Shown piece after piece: positions 52,841-62,511 of a DNA stretch of 64,000 nt (within the stretch, counting starts at the first letter, position 1; every line of letters starts with the position of its first letter). A program made the position numbers and the translations under genes. Under the pieces are notes generated by a model. The model saw only the letters and a program-made list of their open reading frames with translations, was not told the DNA's origin and ran no database searches. This DNA comes from Chitinophaga sp. Ak27 (lineage in GTDB: Bacteria > Bacteroidota > Bacteroidia > Chitinophagales > Chitinophagaceae): assembly GCF_012726295.1 (NCBI RefSeq), contig NZ_JABAOB010000005.1, positions 62,001 to 126,000 of the forward strand, read 5' to 3'.

Positions 52841-53444
52841 TTTCTTTACTACAGCTCCCGATTGTATTCAATGCTCATCTATTCAATAACTTCTTGCTCT
52901 TATTCATCTAATTCCTTATTGCCAGTACAGCTTCTTCTTAACTATTATTAGAAAAATAATCAACATGCTCCTGGTATGCTGACATTAGCCGTCACTCAAT
53001 AGCAGTCAAAACCAAATTGCGCTAAATCCATAACTATAGCCCAATTCAGCCTTTACCATTTACATTTACTAACAGATGGAAGTACGTTGCGATAACAGAT
53101 TTGCTTACTCGATTTTGGTTTATCACAACAAATGAAAAGAATCGCTCACAGAATATTTATCCAAAGTTAATTTTTTTTTCAATAAAAAAATTACGGTCGG
53201 CAAAAATATTTATACAACAACAAACTAACACCGATGCATCTCCAAACACAATATGATAAAGGGATTCAAAAGACAGCAACAACACACCAAATAAATAAAT
53301 AAAGTTTTTAAATTAATTTTTTTAGGTAGGATTCTTAATTATTTTTTCTCAATTCAAATTTATTACATAATTTTCAACCCGATTTTAACCTGCTAAGGTT
53401 AACCCCGCCAAAAACCTTCCTGAAAAACTTTCAAACCCCACGCC
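52841..53444. other. AT-rich gene-free stretch before the VgrG gene
   Basis: About 600 bases with long A/T runs, in particular at 53166-53190 and 53300-53350. No coding frame was seen. It should contain the promoter of the VgrG operon. Confidence 0.45.
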
Positions 53445-55268
53445 ATGAGGCTAAATACGGTAACTACCATATCTATAGACAAAATAAAACTCAGACAATT
53501 TCAGTTTCTGCACTTGAAGCAGTCCATGGAAAAACACCATGAATTTGAATTAGGTATTGGATACGACTGGCTGTCGATTTATGGCGCTAACCCGGTTACA
53601 GCCGGAAAATACTTACTTGGAAAAGAAGTGAGCATATGTATCCAACCTGTTGAACTGCCAGGAAAATTCAACCCCTTACTGTTTAACGGCATCATCACCA
53701 ATATCACTGCAGGTAAAGAGCAGAACGGCAATACAGGCAGCTGTATATTACAGGGCAACAGTCCCACCATCTTTCTATCAGGCAATCCACACACCCAATC
53801 ATTCGAGCAGCTGGCCTTATCATCCATTGTTAACACCATTTTCAAAAACTGTTACCCTTTTTCTGTTGAATGCCTGGTGAATCCCGTTTTTACCCACACG
53901 TTGAAATATGTGGTACAATACAAAGAGACTGGCTTTGACTTTCTCCATCGCATCTCCCAGCGATATGGAGAGCACTTCTTCTACAATGGGCAACAAATTA
54001 TATTTGGAAAATACAGGCCTCAAAAAGTAAGCCTTACGCATCAAGCAGATCTGGCGTCATTTCAGATTAACTGCAGGATTCTACCGGGCAATCAGCTATT
54101 GCAAGCCTATGAATACAGGCGCCCACAAGTCATTGTATCGGAGGTATTACAACAACCCGTTCAAAGCTCCAATAATTATACCCGGCACCTTCATGCCTTG
54201 AGTAAAAAATTCTATCATCATACTGCGACCTATAATATGCCGTTTGCATTCAGCAGCCATGCGGCAATGGAACTATCTTTCCTCACGCAACAATATCAGC
54301 AACGATTGCTCTCCCAAATGGTGCTACTCAACGGCGCCAGTACGAATACAGGGCTTCGGCCGGGCGATACTGTCAGCATACAGGAAACTTTACTCCACAG
54401 GGAAGAATATGGCGAATTCCTATTGACTGCTATTGAGCACCATTGCAATGGAAACGGGGATTATCACAACGCTTTTGAGGGCATTCCGGCCGACCTGAAT
54501 CCAGCTCTCAGAAAACCATGCAACATGCCCCATTGTGAGGCGCAAAGCGCAGTGGTAATCGATAACAATGACCCTAAAGGGCTGGGAAGGATACGCGTGA
54601 GATTCAACTGGCAGAAAGGCGGCTCACCATGGATCAGGTTCCATCAACCCCATGGCGGCACCAATAAAGGATTCTATTTTATTCCTGAAATAAATGAAGA
54701 AGTATGGGTAGACTTCGAAGGAGGAAATCCAGAGGCGCCTTATGCCACAGGATGCGCCTATAACGGAGCTGCCAAAACAAATGAAGGAGACGATCAAAAC
54801 AACATAAAAATAATTAAAACCCGTAGTGGCCATGTTATACGATTGGACGACACCGATGGTAACGAAAATATCATCATATCCGACAAAGGCGGCAACACCC
54901 TCATCATGAATACAAAGGACCAAAGCATCTCTCTATCTGCCCCCGAAAGCATAAAAATCACAGCCCGCAACATCGGCATACAAGCTACCGAAAATATTGA
55001 TATCAACGCAGGCATACACCAGCATCATACTGCCGGCATGAATATCCTGCATACAGCCGGCGATGGCATCAACCAATATGCGCTTAACGACTACCGGCTA
55101 ACCGCCTCTAACATTGTCAAAATAGCCAGGGAAAACATCCATGTACAAGCCCGGGAAATGGAAAAAAATGCCGAAGAAATAAACATCCATAGCACTAAAA
55201 AAGATATGCATATTTCATCGGGGAAAACCGTCACTATTAAAAGCATTGAGAAATCTATCATCCACTAA
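53445..55268 (+). CDS. tssI: VgrG (TssI) spike protein of a Bacteroidota T6SS
   Basis: A 607-residue VgrG. The N-terminal phage gpD-like part includes YDWLSIYGANPVTAGKYLLG and KETGFDFLHRISQRYGEHFF. The gp5 OB-fold (residues about 360-430) has AVVIDNNDPKGLGRIRVRFN and HQPHGGTNKGFYFIPEINEE. The C-terminal beta-helix repeats follow (ITARNIGIQATENIDINAG, then IHVQAREMEKNAEEI). It forms the membrane-piercing tip that carries the effector downstream. It heads the effector operon. Confidence 0.95.
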   Translation: MRLNTVTTISIDKIKLRQFQFLHLKQSMEKHHEFELGIGYDWLSIYGANPVTAGKYLLGKEVSICIQPVELPGKFNPLLFNGIITNITAGKEQNGNTGSCILQGNSPTIFLSGNPHTQSFEQLALSSIVNTIFKNCYPFSVECLVNPVFTHTLKYVVQYKETGFDFLHRISQRYGEHFFYNGQQIIFGKYRPQKVSLTHQADLASFQINCRILPGNQLLQAYEYRRPQVIVSEVLQQPVQSSNNYTRHLHALSKKFYHHTATYNMPFAFSSHAAMELSFLTQQYQQRLLSQMVLLNGASTNTGLRPGDTVSIQETLLHREEYGEFLLTAIEHHCNGNGDYHNAFEGIPADLNPALRKPCNMPHCEAQSAVVIDNNDPKGLGRIRVRFNWQKGGSPWIRFHQPHGGTNKGFYFIPEINEEVWVDFEGGNPEAPYATGCAYNGAAKTNEGDDQNNIKIIKTRSGHVIRLDDTDGNENIIISDKGGNTLIMNTKDQSISLSAPESIKITARNIGIQATENIDINAGIHQHHTAGMNILHTAGDGINQYALNDYRLTASNIVKIARENIHVQAREMEKNAEEINIHSTKKDMHISSGKTVTIKSIEKSIIH

Positions 55269-55271
55269 AAC

Positions 55272-55472
55272 ATGAACCATATGAATAACAATTCCGCCAC
55301 TGGAAAACTATCTGTTATCTGCAAAAGATATACGGAAAACTGCAGAAGCATCCACTGGAATTCCCATGGACCAGTGACGCTGTATGCCGTCAAATCCATT
55401 GTTATCCAGGGAAAACAAACCGGAATAAGGTTTATCAAAAACACCGCTCCAACACAAACACCGAAAGCGTAA
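55272..55472 (+). CDS. Small protein between VgrG and effector
   Basis: A 66-residue protein whose ATG lies 3 bases after the VgrG stop, in the same operon. It is polar with several basic residues (KLSVICKRYTENCRS, then LYAVKSIVIQGKQTGIRF) and has two cysteines. It has no signal peptide and no known domain. It could be a spike accessory or adaptor. Confidence 0.5.
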   Translation: MNHMNNNSATGKLSVICKRYTENCRSIHWNSHGPVTLYAVKSIVIQGKQTGIRFIKNTAPTQTPKA

Positions 55473-55507
55473 CGCATCCACATATAATACACTTGTAAAA
55501 CTATAAG

Positions 55508-58500
55508 ATGGCAGACAAACATTTTGTGGTACAGGGAGCCGTATGCCGGTGCCGATTTGGTACTACCAGCAGTAAACTCCAGGTGCTGAACACCAACGAA
55601 TATATGAATGACCATGCAGGCAGCATCAAGCCCGTTGCCAGCAGTAAAGAATTGGGAAATCCATTCCTACCGGCTACATTCGGACATTGCAGTCTCACCC
55701 AAAATGCCTGCGTACCGGCCATTTCAAAATGGCGGAATACATTACGCCAAATAGTACTGGCTAATAATGGCCAAATACTCACGGAAAACAGCAAGGCATA
55801 TTGCATCGTAGCCGGCACACCCTGTATCGCTGTCACCCATCATGGTCAAACACTAGCTCCAATTACAAACGACACCAACGAAACTACGGTTGCAGATCAT
55901 CCTACGGAAATGATAACGCCCATACCATCCGACACTATCAACACTGCTGTTACTGCAGCGCAATCCTCCAACGATCAGCAAACTACAAAGCCATTATTTC
56001 CAGAACAAAAACCAACCGTGCCATTTACTGTTAACCCCTTTGTTAACCATATCGTTAGACCCCGAACCTCCCTTAGTTTCCAGGCATCCGACATGATGTC
56101 CCCTGCTAAGCTGTCTTCTTCCTCTGCAGCTGCCACCCAATGGCTCTTAAATGGTAAACAAGTGGGTATAGGCGCATCAATTATGCTTGATGGCCATACC
56201 CACTTTACCATTCCGGGGAAATACCGCATAACGGCACTGATAGGCTTGCCCCCGTCAAAACCACAGCAGGCCCGCAGGTATTTCGAAGTAAAAAACAATG
56301 AATTACAGGCAATAAAAATCAATGATTCCGATCCAAACTGGATAATAGGCAAACGCTATACATTAACAGCTCAAACATTAATGCCCTACGCTGAAAATCT
56401 CGATGGCCCCATTATATGGAAACCGTATGGCGCAGGCCGCGATGTACAGGAAAACGCATTTGCATCTCAGGAGGGAACGTTTACGATTAGTGCGCGGCTA
56501 AAACAATCAGTACAAACACTGGAAATAAACGCAGTATATGCTACTGTCAACCGCTGGTGTTTTGTTGATCAGCAAAATATCTATAAAGCGAGGGCAGGAT
56601 GGCAGGAAAATATCTATATCACTATTGCCAGCCCAGAAGCCAGTAACGAAACTGTTACCCTGCACCTGCTGCAAAGTACGCCAGCCCACCGTATCTGCCA
56701 CGTAAAGGAAATTGGCCAGGTAAAGTTCGATGATACCGGTACGTTAAAAGTAGCCGTCAATATCCAAAAGCTAAAGCCCATCCTCACGGCGGCCAGCTTC
56801 CGATGGGATACCAGTAATTTATTATTCGCCATAGCGCAAAGAGAAGACAGCATACAATTCGCGGGCATGAAAACCATTTGCTGCCATGACAAGAAATACT
56901 GGTTCCCTCAAAAACAACACCAGCTAAGAGGAGCAGAAATGGGAAAATACCTTCAGATAAAAGATACCACGGGAATAGTGTCTATACAGTTCTTCGACAG
57001 CCATCATGTACCAGCCTATAAGGTGTATCCATATGGAGAGAAAATCACGGTACATATACAAACCAACAATCTCTCGGACGAAACCCTGCTATTTGAAATA
57101 TGGGAAAACAAGTTCCAGGAAGAAGATATATGTCATTGCCGCAAGGAGATACGGGTAAATGATAGCGAAACCTGTGATGTACTGATTAACACACTTTCTT
57201 TAAAAACAGGAAAATTCCTGGAAGAACAGTGTTATCGGAGCTTCTACGTTGCAGTAAAAATATCTGCAACCGACAAATACCTATATCCTGCTGAAATAGC
57301 GGACAACAACCTGTTAAACCCCGCTAGCGTTAGCTACTACCAGCATATAAAGCTATCTGATGGTCTCCACGGGCTACTGAATAAATTTGCCCGCTCCAAT
57401 GCCCCGGTAGTCGTAGGAGAATCACTGGGAGATGATGAGTCGCCGGAATGCCCCCATTGCGAAGAAAATATCACAACAGCACAATTGGAGAGAATATTCC
57501 CAAATGCCGGTAAAGACCTGCTGCTACCTATTGCAAACATCTACAATAAGTATATGCAATTAACAGGAATGAATTCCTGCTGGAACAAAGCGCACTTCTT
57601 CGCACAAATCATCGTTGAATGCGGTGGCAGCCTGAAAATAAAAGAAGGAGAGAATTTCAATTGGTATTGGGAAGATCTTCCTGCCAACTTTCGGGCTTTC
57701 AAAACCGCCGAAGGACGCAAGAAGGCAAGGGAGTGGGGACGACCGGTGAAAAAACCCGCTCATCCCGGCGTTAGCCAGCAAAACATGCAACACATCGCTA
57801 ATTATGCTTATGGTCCCGGATCGGCTAAAGGTAAATCACTGGGCAATACCGTTACAGGCGATGGCTGGAACTTTAGAGGACGAGGACTGATACAGATAAC
57901 CGGCAGGGAAGCATATGCTTATGCTAACAGTTACACAATAAAGGAACAGGCAGATGTGATAGCCCACCCCGACCTCGTAGCCAGCAATATGAAGATTGCC
58001 ACCCTATCAGCTATGGCGTTCTGGGTGTCAAAAGGACTGCCTTTGATTGCCAATTGCAGCAGGAACGCAACAATCGCCGTAAGCCAACAGGTCGGCAAAG
58101 AAATAGTTGTTAACGGTAAAAGCAATCATATAGAAAAACAACATGCTTTCGATAACACCACGTCCCTTACATTCCATGTCCGCAGATGCCGCCATAAAGC
58201 CGTCAGCAGCGAAATGGCAAACCGTTACCGTATCGACGCAGACACCTTCACCTGCAACCTGGTTCGTCGCAACCCTATTAGCAATAAATATCAGTATGAT
58301 GTATACATTTCCCGTAACCTGGCTCATACCTATATACTCGAAAAAAATCGCTGTCACTTATTACCCTTCCCCGAAACAGGCCCTAACTGGGGCCGGTACG
58401 GGCAGCGGGACAAAGGTGGAGACAACTACATCGCCCCCGAAATAGCAGCCCCATTATTCGGCTTCTTCTATTCACTTCCCAAAAATGGCTACAATGACAA

Positions 58501-58804
58501 GCTATACTTCAATGATATTTCCGCAGCTGATAAAAGAAATATTGGGCATAAAGGACACATAGATGGGAATGACATAGACATCCGGTATCCCGGAAGCTCC
58601 AATAAGCCGGGAGAAGTGCTATGGAGCGAGGCGATGAAGGCGTATGGATCGGAAAGAATATTCGTTTCTACTCTTGAAAACATCCTATCAATCGCTAAGA
58701 AATGGAATTTCAGCAAAAACTATGCGTATAAAAAAGGTATAGCAAATACAACTGGGCTTTCCACCAAAGTCCATCAAAACCATTTTCACCTAGGCATGAG
58801 ATGA
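55508..58804 (+). CDS. T6SS effector: PAAR-like DUF4280 with GH19-like and M15/M74-like peptidoglycan hydrolase domains
   Basis: A 1098-residue modular effector. Residues 1-120 are a DUF4280 PAAR-like tip domain (KHFVVQGAVCRCRFGTTSS, ATFGHCSLTQNACVPAI, YCIVAGTPCIAV). About 170-640 is beta-rich with immunoglobulin-like segments. About 650-870 is a glycoside hydrolase family 19/lysozyme-like domain: CWNKAHFFAQIIVECGG with a candidate catalytic E704, and GDGWNFRGRGLIQITGREAY. The last 100 residues carry a metallopeptidase pattern, GHKGHIDGNDIDIRYP (about 1013) and HQNHFHLGM at the C-terminus, resembling MepA/M15-type endopeptidases. It is predicted to degrade peptidoglycan after delivery with VgrG. 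Confidence 0.85.
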   Translation: MADKHFVVQGAVCRCRFGTTSSKLQVLNTNEYMNDHAGSIKPVASSKELGNPFLPATFGHCSLTQNACVPAISKWRNTLRQIVLANNGQILTENSKAYCIVAGTPCIAVTHHGQTLAPITNDTNETTVADHPTEMITPIPSDTINTAVTAAQSSNDQQTTKPLFPEQKPTVPFTVNPFVNHIVRPRTSLSFQASDMMSPAKLSSSSAAATQWLLNGKQVGIGASIMLDGHTHFTIPGKYRITALIGLPPSKPQQARRYFEVKNNELQAIKINDSDPNWIIGKRYTLTAQTLMPYAENLDGPIIWKPYGAGRDVQENAFASQEGTFTISARLKQSVQTLEINAVYATVNRWCFVDQQNIYKARAGWQENIYITIASPEASNETVTLHLLQSTPAHRICHVKEIGQVKFDDTGTLKVAVNIQKLKPILTAASFRWDTSNLLFAIAQREDSIQFAGMKTICCHDKKYWFPQKQHQLRGAEMGKYLQIKDTTGIVSIQFFDSHHVPAYKVYPYGEKITVHIQTNNLSDETLLFEIWENKFQEEDICHCRKEIRVNDSETCDVLINTLSLKTGKFLEEQCYRSFYVAVKISATDKYLYPAEIADNNLLNPASVSYYQHIKLSDGLHGLLNKFARSNAPVVVGESLGDDESPECPHCEENITTAQLERIFPNAGKDLLLPIANIYNKYMQLTGMNSCWNKAHFFAQIIVECGGSLKIKEGENFNWYWEDLPANFRAFKTAEGRKKAREWGRPVKKPAHPGVSQQNMQHIANYAYGPGSAKGKSLGNTVTGDGWNFRGRGLIQITGREAYAYANSYTIKEQADVIAHPDLVASNMKIATLSAMAFWVSKGLPLIANCSRNATIAVSQQVGKEIVVNGKSNHIEKQHAFDNTTSLTFHVRRCRHKAVSSEMANRYRIDADTFTCNLVRRNPISNKYQYDVYISRNLAHTYILEKNRCHLLPFPETGPNWGRYGQRDKGGDNYIAPEIAAPLFGFFYSLPKNGYNDKLYFNDISAADKRNIGHKGHIDGNDIDIRYPGSSNKPGEVLWSEAMKAYGSERIFVSTLENILSIAKKWNFSKNYAYKKGIANTTGLSTKVHQNHFHLGMR

Positions 58805-58819
58805 AAAAAATTTATTTCC

Positions 58820-59953
58820 ATGAAACAACTTCTAAACAAATTTATTATTGCACTAATAGTATTAATGGCCAGTTGCCAACATCAATCAAAATGTGCCCTG
58901 AGCAATACGTTAGATAGTGCAACTATTACCCAAACCGAAAAGTTATATGACATGAATATTGATACAATCTCCTCCCATATGGAACTACAGGATCATATCG
59001 AAGCAACAGAAGATGGTCTTCCTGCTACCTACACCTACAATGAGGTAGATGTAGATATTGCTATGCCCATTATTGCAAAGGGGCTTGCAGACCAAGGATA
59101 CCAGACATCAACAGACACTCTCTTTGACAAAAAGGTAATTGATATTTTTGGAAACATCTTCCATATGTCAAATTCAAAAATAAAATTACATCCTCATTTC
59201 ACTACCGTCTTCCAAACGGATTCGAGTACTGATGAATTTGACTATACAATTGATAACTTCTTTATTTCGAGAGAGTTTAAATTTATCACATGGGTGCCAC
59301 TCCTTGGAGACATAATAATATTTACAGACAAGAGTCACTACAAGATGGACCTGCATCCGAAGCTTGTATCGCTCAACAAATACCTCTTCAACAACAGCCA
59401 ACCTGATCTTGCCTATCTGCTCCAGGAAGATTCCATGCTTTTAAAAACTCTCGTCACCTCTTTCGGCTATACGAAAGAGCCTAAAATCAACGATCTCGTC
59501 ATGAACGACTATCTTGATATGGACGATGAAAGGAAGCCAACAATAGGCAACATCATCTTCGTTAAAAATGCGCTGGGCGTATTGGAAATAAAAGAAGAAC
59601 TCCTGAAATGGATCTTCAGCCATACTGCTGCTTATGACCACCAGCTCCTCGATGCACTGGATAAATATGCAAACATGCTATATGATAACAGGCCTGATGA
59701 GATATTTACTGAGCAGCCACACGAGGTATTCACCCTCAATGAAAAAAGAAAAATTGTTGCTTATATCGCTATTATTTACGAGCCGCTCTTTCATAAATTC
59801 CTGGGAGAATTAAATAGCAACTGGCCTGATTTTTCTGTATTGGAGCGGATAATTCAAAAGGACCCTGGATTAAGAGACTACATCAGGCAGCAGCATTACT
59901 TTTCGCTGGAAAGTTTAAAAAAAATAATCGAATCATCAGACTACGATTTATAA
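58820..59953 (+). CDS. Lipoprotein, candidate immunity protein for the effector
   Basis: A 377-residue predicted lipoprotein. The signal peptide ends in LIVLMASCQHQ (lipobox, Cys19). The mature part is helix-rich (MDDERKPTIGNIIFVKN, YDHQLLDALDKYANMLY, FHKFLGELNSNWP) without a known domain. It begins 15 bases after the effector stop in the same operon. A periplasm-facing lipoprotein right behind a cell-wall-degrading effector is the standard layout for a T6SS immunity protein. It is therefore the best immunity candidate, but this is inference from context. Confidence 0.65.
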   Translation: MKQLLNKFIIALIVLMASCQHQSKCALSNTLDSATITQTEKLYDMNIDTISSHMELQDHIEATEDGLPATYTYNEVDVDIAMPIIAKGLADQGYQTSTDTLFDKKVIDIFGNIFHMSNSKIKLHPHFTTVFQTDSSTDEFDYTIDNFFISREFKFITWVPLLGDIIIFTDKSHYKMDLHPKLVSLNKYLFNNSQPDLAYLLQEDSMLLKTLVTSFGYTKEPKINDLVMNDYLDMDDERKPTIGNIIFVKNALGVLEIKEELLKWIFSHTAAYDHQLLDALDKYANMLYDNRPDEIFTEQPHEVFTLNEKRKIVAYIAIIYEPLFHKFLGELNSNWPDFSVLERIIQKDPGLRDYIRQQHYFSLESLKKIIESSDYDL

Positions 59954-59975
59954 CAATCCAATGCGTGCTAACAAT

Positions 59976-60008
59976 AAAAAAAACGCGCCAGGTGTTTTCA
60001 CCCGGCGC
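59976..60008 (-). terminator. Terminator between the island and the convergent gene
   Basis: A 9-bp stem with one mismatch (59985-59994 with 59999-60008) and a TTTT loop. The A-run at 59976-59983 gives a T-run on the minus strand, ending the CarboxypepD_reg gene. Confidence 0.8.
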
Positions 60009-60016
60009 TATTATTC

Positions 60017-60748
60017 TTAAGGTTCTTTCTTATCCTGTCTCTTTTTCTGATATTCCTCAAAAGACTGCTTGATATACAAGAGCAAGTCATAATCCGACGC
60101 AGTGTTGAGGAACTGATATCCAGGCCTATATTCATGCATAAACGAATCCAGCTCAGGACTCTGTAACTTGGTCATTTTTCCTACCAGCTCCGGGGAATAC
60201 CGGTAGTCAATAAATTTTTCCTTTTCCCAGTATAACAGTTGTTCATGGAACTGCTCTTTCCGCTTCCGTGCTTTGCTGGGAACCAGGTAAGTTAGTGCCG
60301 TAATAGGATTGGCAGGCAATGTTTTCAATATATCTACTGCGCCAGGCTTGTGATAATTAAAATAACGACCATACTCATCTCTCATCGCCAACGAGTCTTT
60401 CTTATACCCTTTACCCGTTACATTTACACCTTGCAGCTCAAACATGCGCTTTTGCATATACACATCCATAGTGGAAGACATACCCGGGGTAATCAGTAGC
60501 TTGGTGGTATAGCTCAACATAGAAAATTCTAGCGTATCTCCTGGTAACGACTCAATATAAAATCGGCCGTTTTCATTACTGAGTACGCCTGTCATGGTCC
60601 TTTTGTTAACAATTGTAACAAAAGGCAATCCCGTTTTGGTTTCCTGATCTGCTACCATACCGGATAACCTCACCTGCGCGACAGTACCCCCTATGCTAAT
60701 GAAAAAGAAGAAAAACAGTGCTCCTATATATGCTGTAATACGAATCAT
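60017..60748 (-). CDS. Secreted CarboxypepD_reg-like protein
   Basis: A 243-residue protein with a signal peptide (AYIGALFFFFFISIGGTVAQ) and a CarboxypepD_reg-like beta-sandwich domain (RLSGMVADQETKTGLPFVTI, NENGRFYIESLPGDTLEFS). The C-terminal 120 residues are helical and basic (KARKRKEQFHEQLLYWEKEK), a layout common in Bacteroidota periplasmic or outer-membrane-associated proteins of unknown role. It stands alone between the T6SS island and the prs-like gene. Confidence 0.85.
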   Translation of the reverse strand: MIRITAYIGALFFFFFISIGGTVAQVRLSGMVADQETKTGLPFVTIVNKRTMTGVLSNENGRFYIESLPGDTLEFSMLSYTTKLLITPGMSSTMDVYMQKRMFELQGVNVTGKGYKKDSLAMRDEYGRYFNYHKPGAVDILKTLPANPITALTYLVPSKARKRKEQFHEQLLYWEKEKFIDYRYSPELVGKMTKLQSPELDSFMHEYRPGYQFLNTASDYDLLLYIKQSFEEYQKKRQDKKEP

Positions 60749-60910
60749 GAATGTGCTAATCTCTCAAATTTAATGCTCTACCCCTAAACGAAAAGTTAAA
60801 AAACAAGACGCATGTTAGTGCTAACTAACAAAAATATTAATTATCAACGTTATAAATATCCCTTCAATCACTTATTTTTATGATTATTACAGATTTATCA
60901 GGTAAATGTC

Positions 60911-61843
60911 ATGCCACAGAAGATAGTTTTTGCTACACAACACTACCAGTATTTAAAAAACCGGATCCTCGATATTACAGGTCCTTCCTGGGAAAACGGG
61001 GTACTAGACATCCGCGATTTCCCCGATGGAGAGCACTATCACTGCATTTTAAGTAGTGTGAGTAACAAGGAAGTTATTTTAATAGGCGGTACTATCGACG
61101 ACAAAGAAACCCTTGAATTATACGACCTCGCCAGCGGTTGTGTACAGCTGGGTGCCTTTTCCCTTACTATTATCATCCCCTTCTTTGGATACTCCACCAT
61201 GGAGCGGGCAGTGAAATATGGGGAAATTGTCAAAGCCAAGACACGTGCGGTGCTGTTTTCATCTCTCCCAAATACCTCCCGCGGTAATAGGATTGTAATG
61301 ATAGATCTGCATGTAGATGGAATTACCTGGTATTTCGAAAACGATGTTCGCCCTGTTCATCTATATGCAAAAGAACTGATAAAAGCGGCAGCCCTGGAAC
61401 TTGCAGCGGGTCAGCCTTTTGTATTGGCCAGTACAGATGCCGGCAGAGCTAAATGGGTAGAATCACTTGCAAATGACCTACATGTACCGGCAGCCTTTGT
61501 GTTTAAACGTCGCATCTCTGGCGATGAAACAGCCATTACCGGTATCAATGCCGACGTAAAAGGTAAAACGGTTATCATCTATGATGATATGATCCGTACC
61601 GGGGGATCGCTCATTCATGCAGCAGAATCTTACCATGAAGCCGGCGCTAAAGAAATCTGTGTGATCACCACCCATGGCATATTTGCAGGAAATGGCTTCG
61701 ATAAAATTAAAAAAAGCGGCCTCATAAAAAAGGTGGTATGCACCGACACACACCCTAATGCACTTACCATCAACGATGATATGCTGGAAGTAAAGTCGGT
61801 GAGTCAGCTAATCATCGATTACTTCCAATCACAACATCCCTGA
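60911..61843 (+). CDS. Divergent ribose-phosphate pyrophosphokinase (PRPP synthetase-like)
   Basis: A 310-residue protein of the PRPP synthetase family, the normal length. The PRPP-binding loop is VIIYDDMIRTGGSL (about residues 220-233), and FFGYSTMERAVKYGE lies where canonical enzymes have the FGYARQDRK ATP-site motif, so RQDR is replaced by STMER. DLHVDGITWYF takes the place of DLHAxQIQGFF. These changes mark a divergent paralogue whose activity or regulation may differ. A GNAT gene follows about 90 bases later. Confidence 0.85.
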   Translation: MPQKIVFATQHYQYLKNRILDITGPSWENGVLDIRDFPDGEHYHCILSSVSNKEVILIGGTIDDKETLELYDLASGCVQLGAFSLTIIIPFFGYSTMERAVKYGEIVKAKTRAVLFSSLPNTSRGNRIVMIDLHVDGITWYFENDVRPVHLYAKELIKAAALELAAGQPFVLASTDAGRAKWVESLANDLHVPAAFVFKRRISGDETAITGINADVKGKTVIIYDDMIRTGGSLIHAAESYHEAGAKEICVITTHGIFAGNGFDKIKKSGLIKKVVCTDTHPNALTINDDMLEVKSVSQLIIDYFQSQHP

Positions 61844-61931
61844 ATCCGCTACAGAACTGCCTTCAACACTTACTTATCCGGCTCCCGGAGCAATTGCCTA
61901 CCTTTAACGTTCACTAACGTACCAGGCAAAT

Positions 61932-62378
61932 ATGTTGAATTTTCGTATACTCGAATACGGTAGTTGCGACTATCACACCATGCTCGACCTTCGTAATGAA
62001 GTACTGCGCAAACCGCTGGGGCTTACCTTTTCAGATGAACAGCTGCAGAAAGAAATAAATGACATCTTTATTGCAGGTTTCACCACAGTGAATGATAAAG
62101 AAATGATGGCAGGCTGCTGCATCCTCACACCCATCACTGAAGATACCGTACAACTCAGGCAGATGGCCGTTTCGCCGGCTTTGCAGGGTAGGGGAACTGG
62201 CCGTGAAATTATCATGTTTGCAGAAACCTATGCACGTAACAACAACTTCGCTATACTTACCATGCATGCCCGCAAAGAGGCCATAGGCTTTTATCTGAAG
62301 CTAAATTATAAAATCTGTGGAGAAGAATTTACAGAGGTGGGAATCCCACACTACGAAATGAGGAAAACGCTGAAATAA
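61932..62378 (+). CDS. GNAT family N-acetyltransferase
   Basis: A 148-residue acetyltransferase. The acetyl-CoA motif is QMAVSPALQGRGTGREIIMFA (R/QxxGxG/A, about residues 77-97), and the C-terminal strand is EAIGFYLKLNYKICGEEF. It resembles ElaA-like small GNAT enzymes (MLDLRNEVLRKPLGL near the N-terminus). The substrate is unknown. It may share a transcript with the PRPP synthetase-like gene. Confidence 0.9.
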   Translation: MLNFRILEYGSCDYHTMLDLRNEVLRKPLGLTFSDEQLQKEINDIFIAGFTTVNDKEMMAGCCILTPITEDTVQLRQMAVSPALQGRGTGREIIMFAETYARNNNFAILTMHARKEAIGFYLKLNYKICGEEFTEVGIPHYEMRKTLK

Positions 62379-62511
62379 TACTTTTTTTTCTTTTGCAACC
62401 CATTGTAGAAGCCCTTTTGATTGTATTGTTATATTGATGGATAAGCAATATGATAATAGACAGTATAGGAATCCTGTCGAAAAAGTTTGTAACCAAATCT
62501 TTAATTATACA

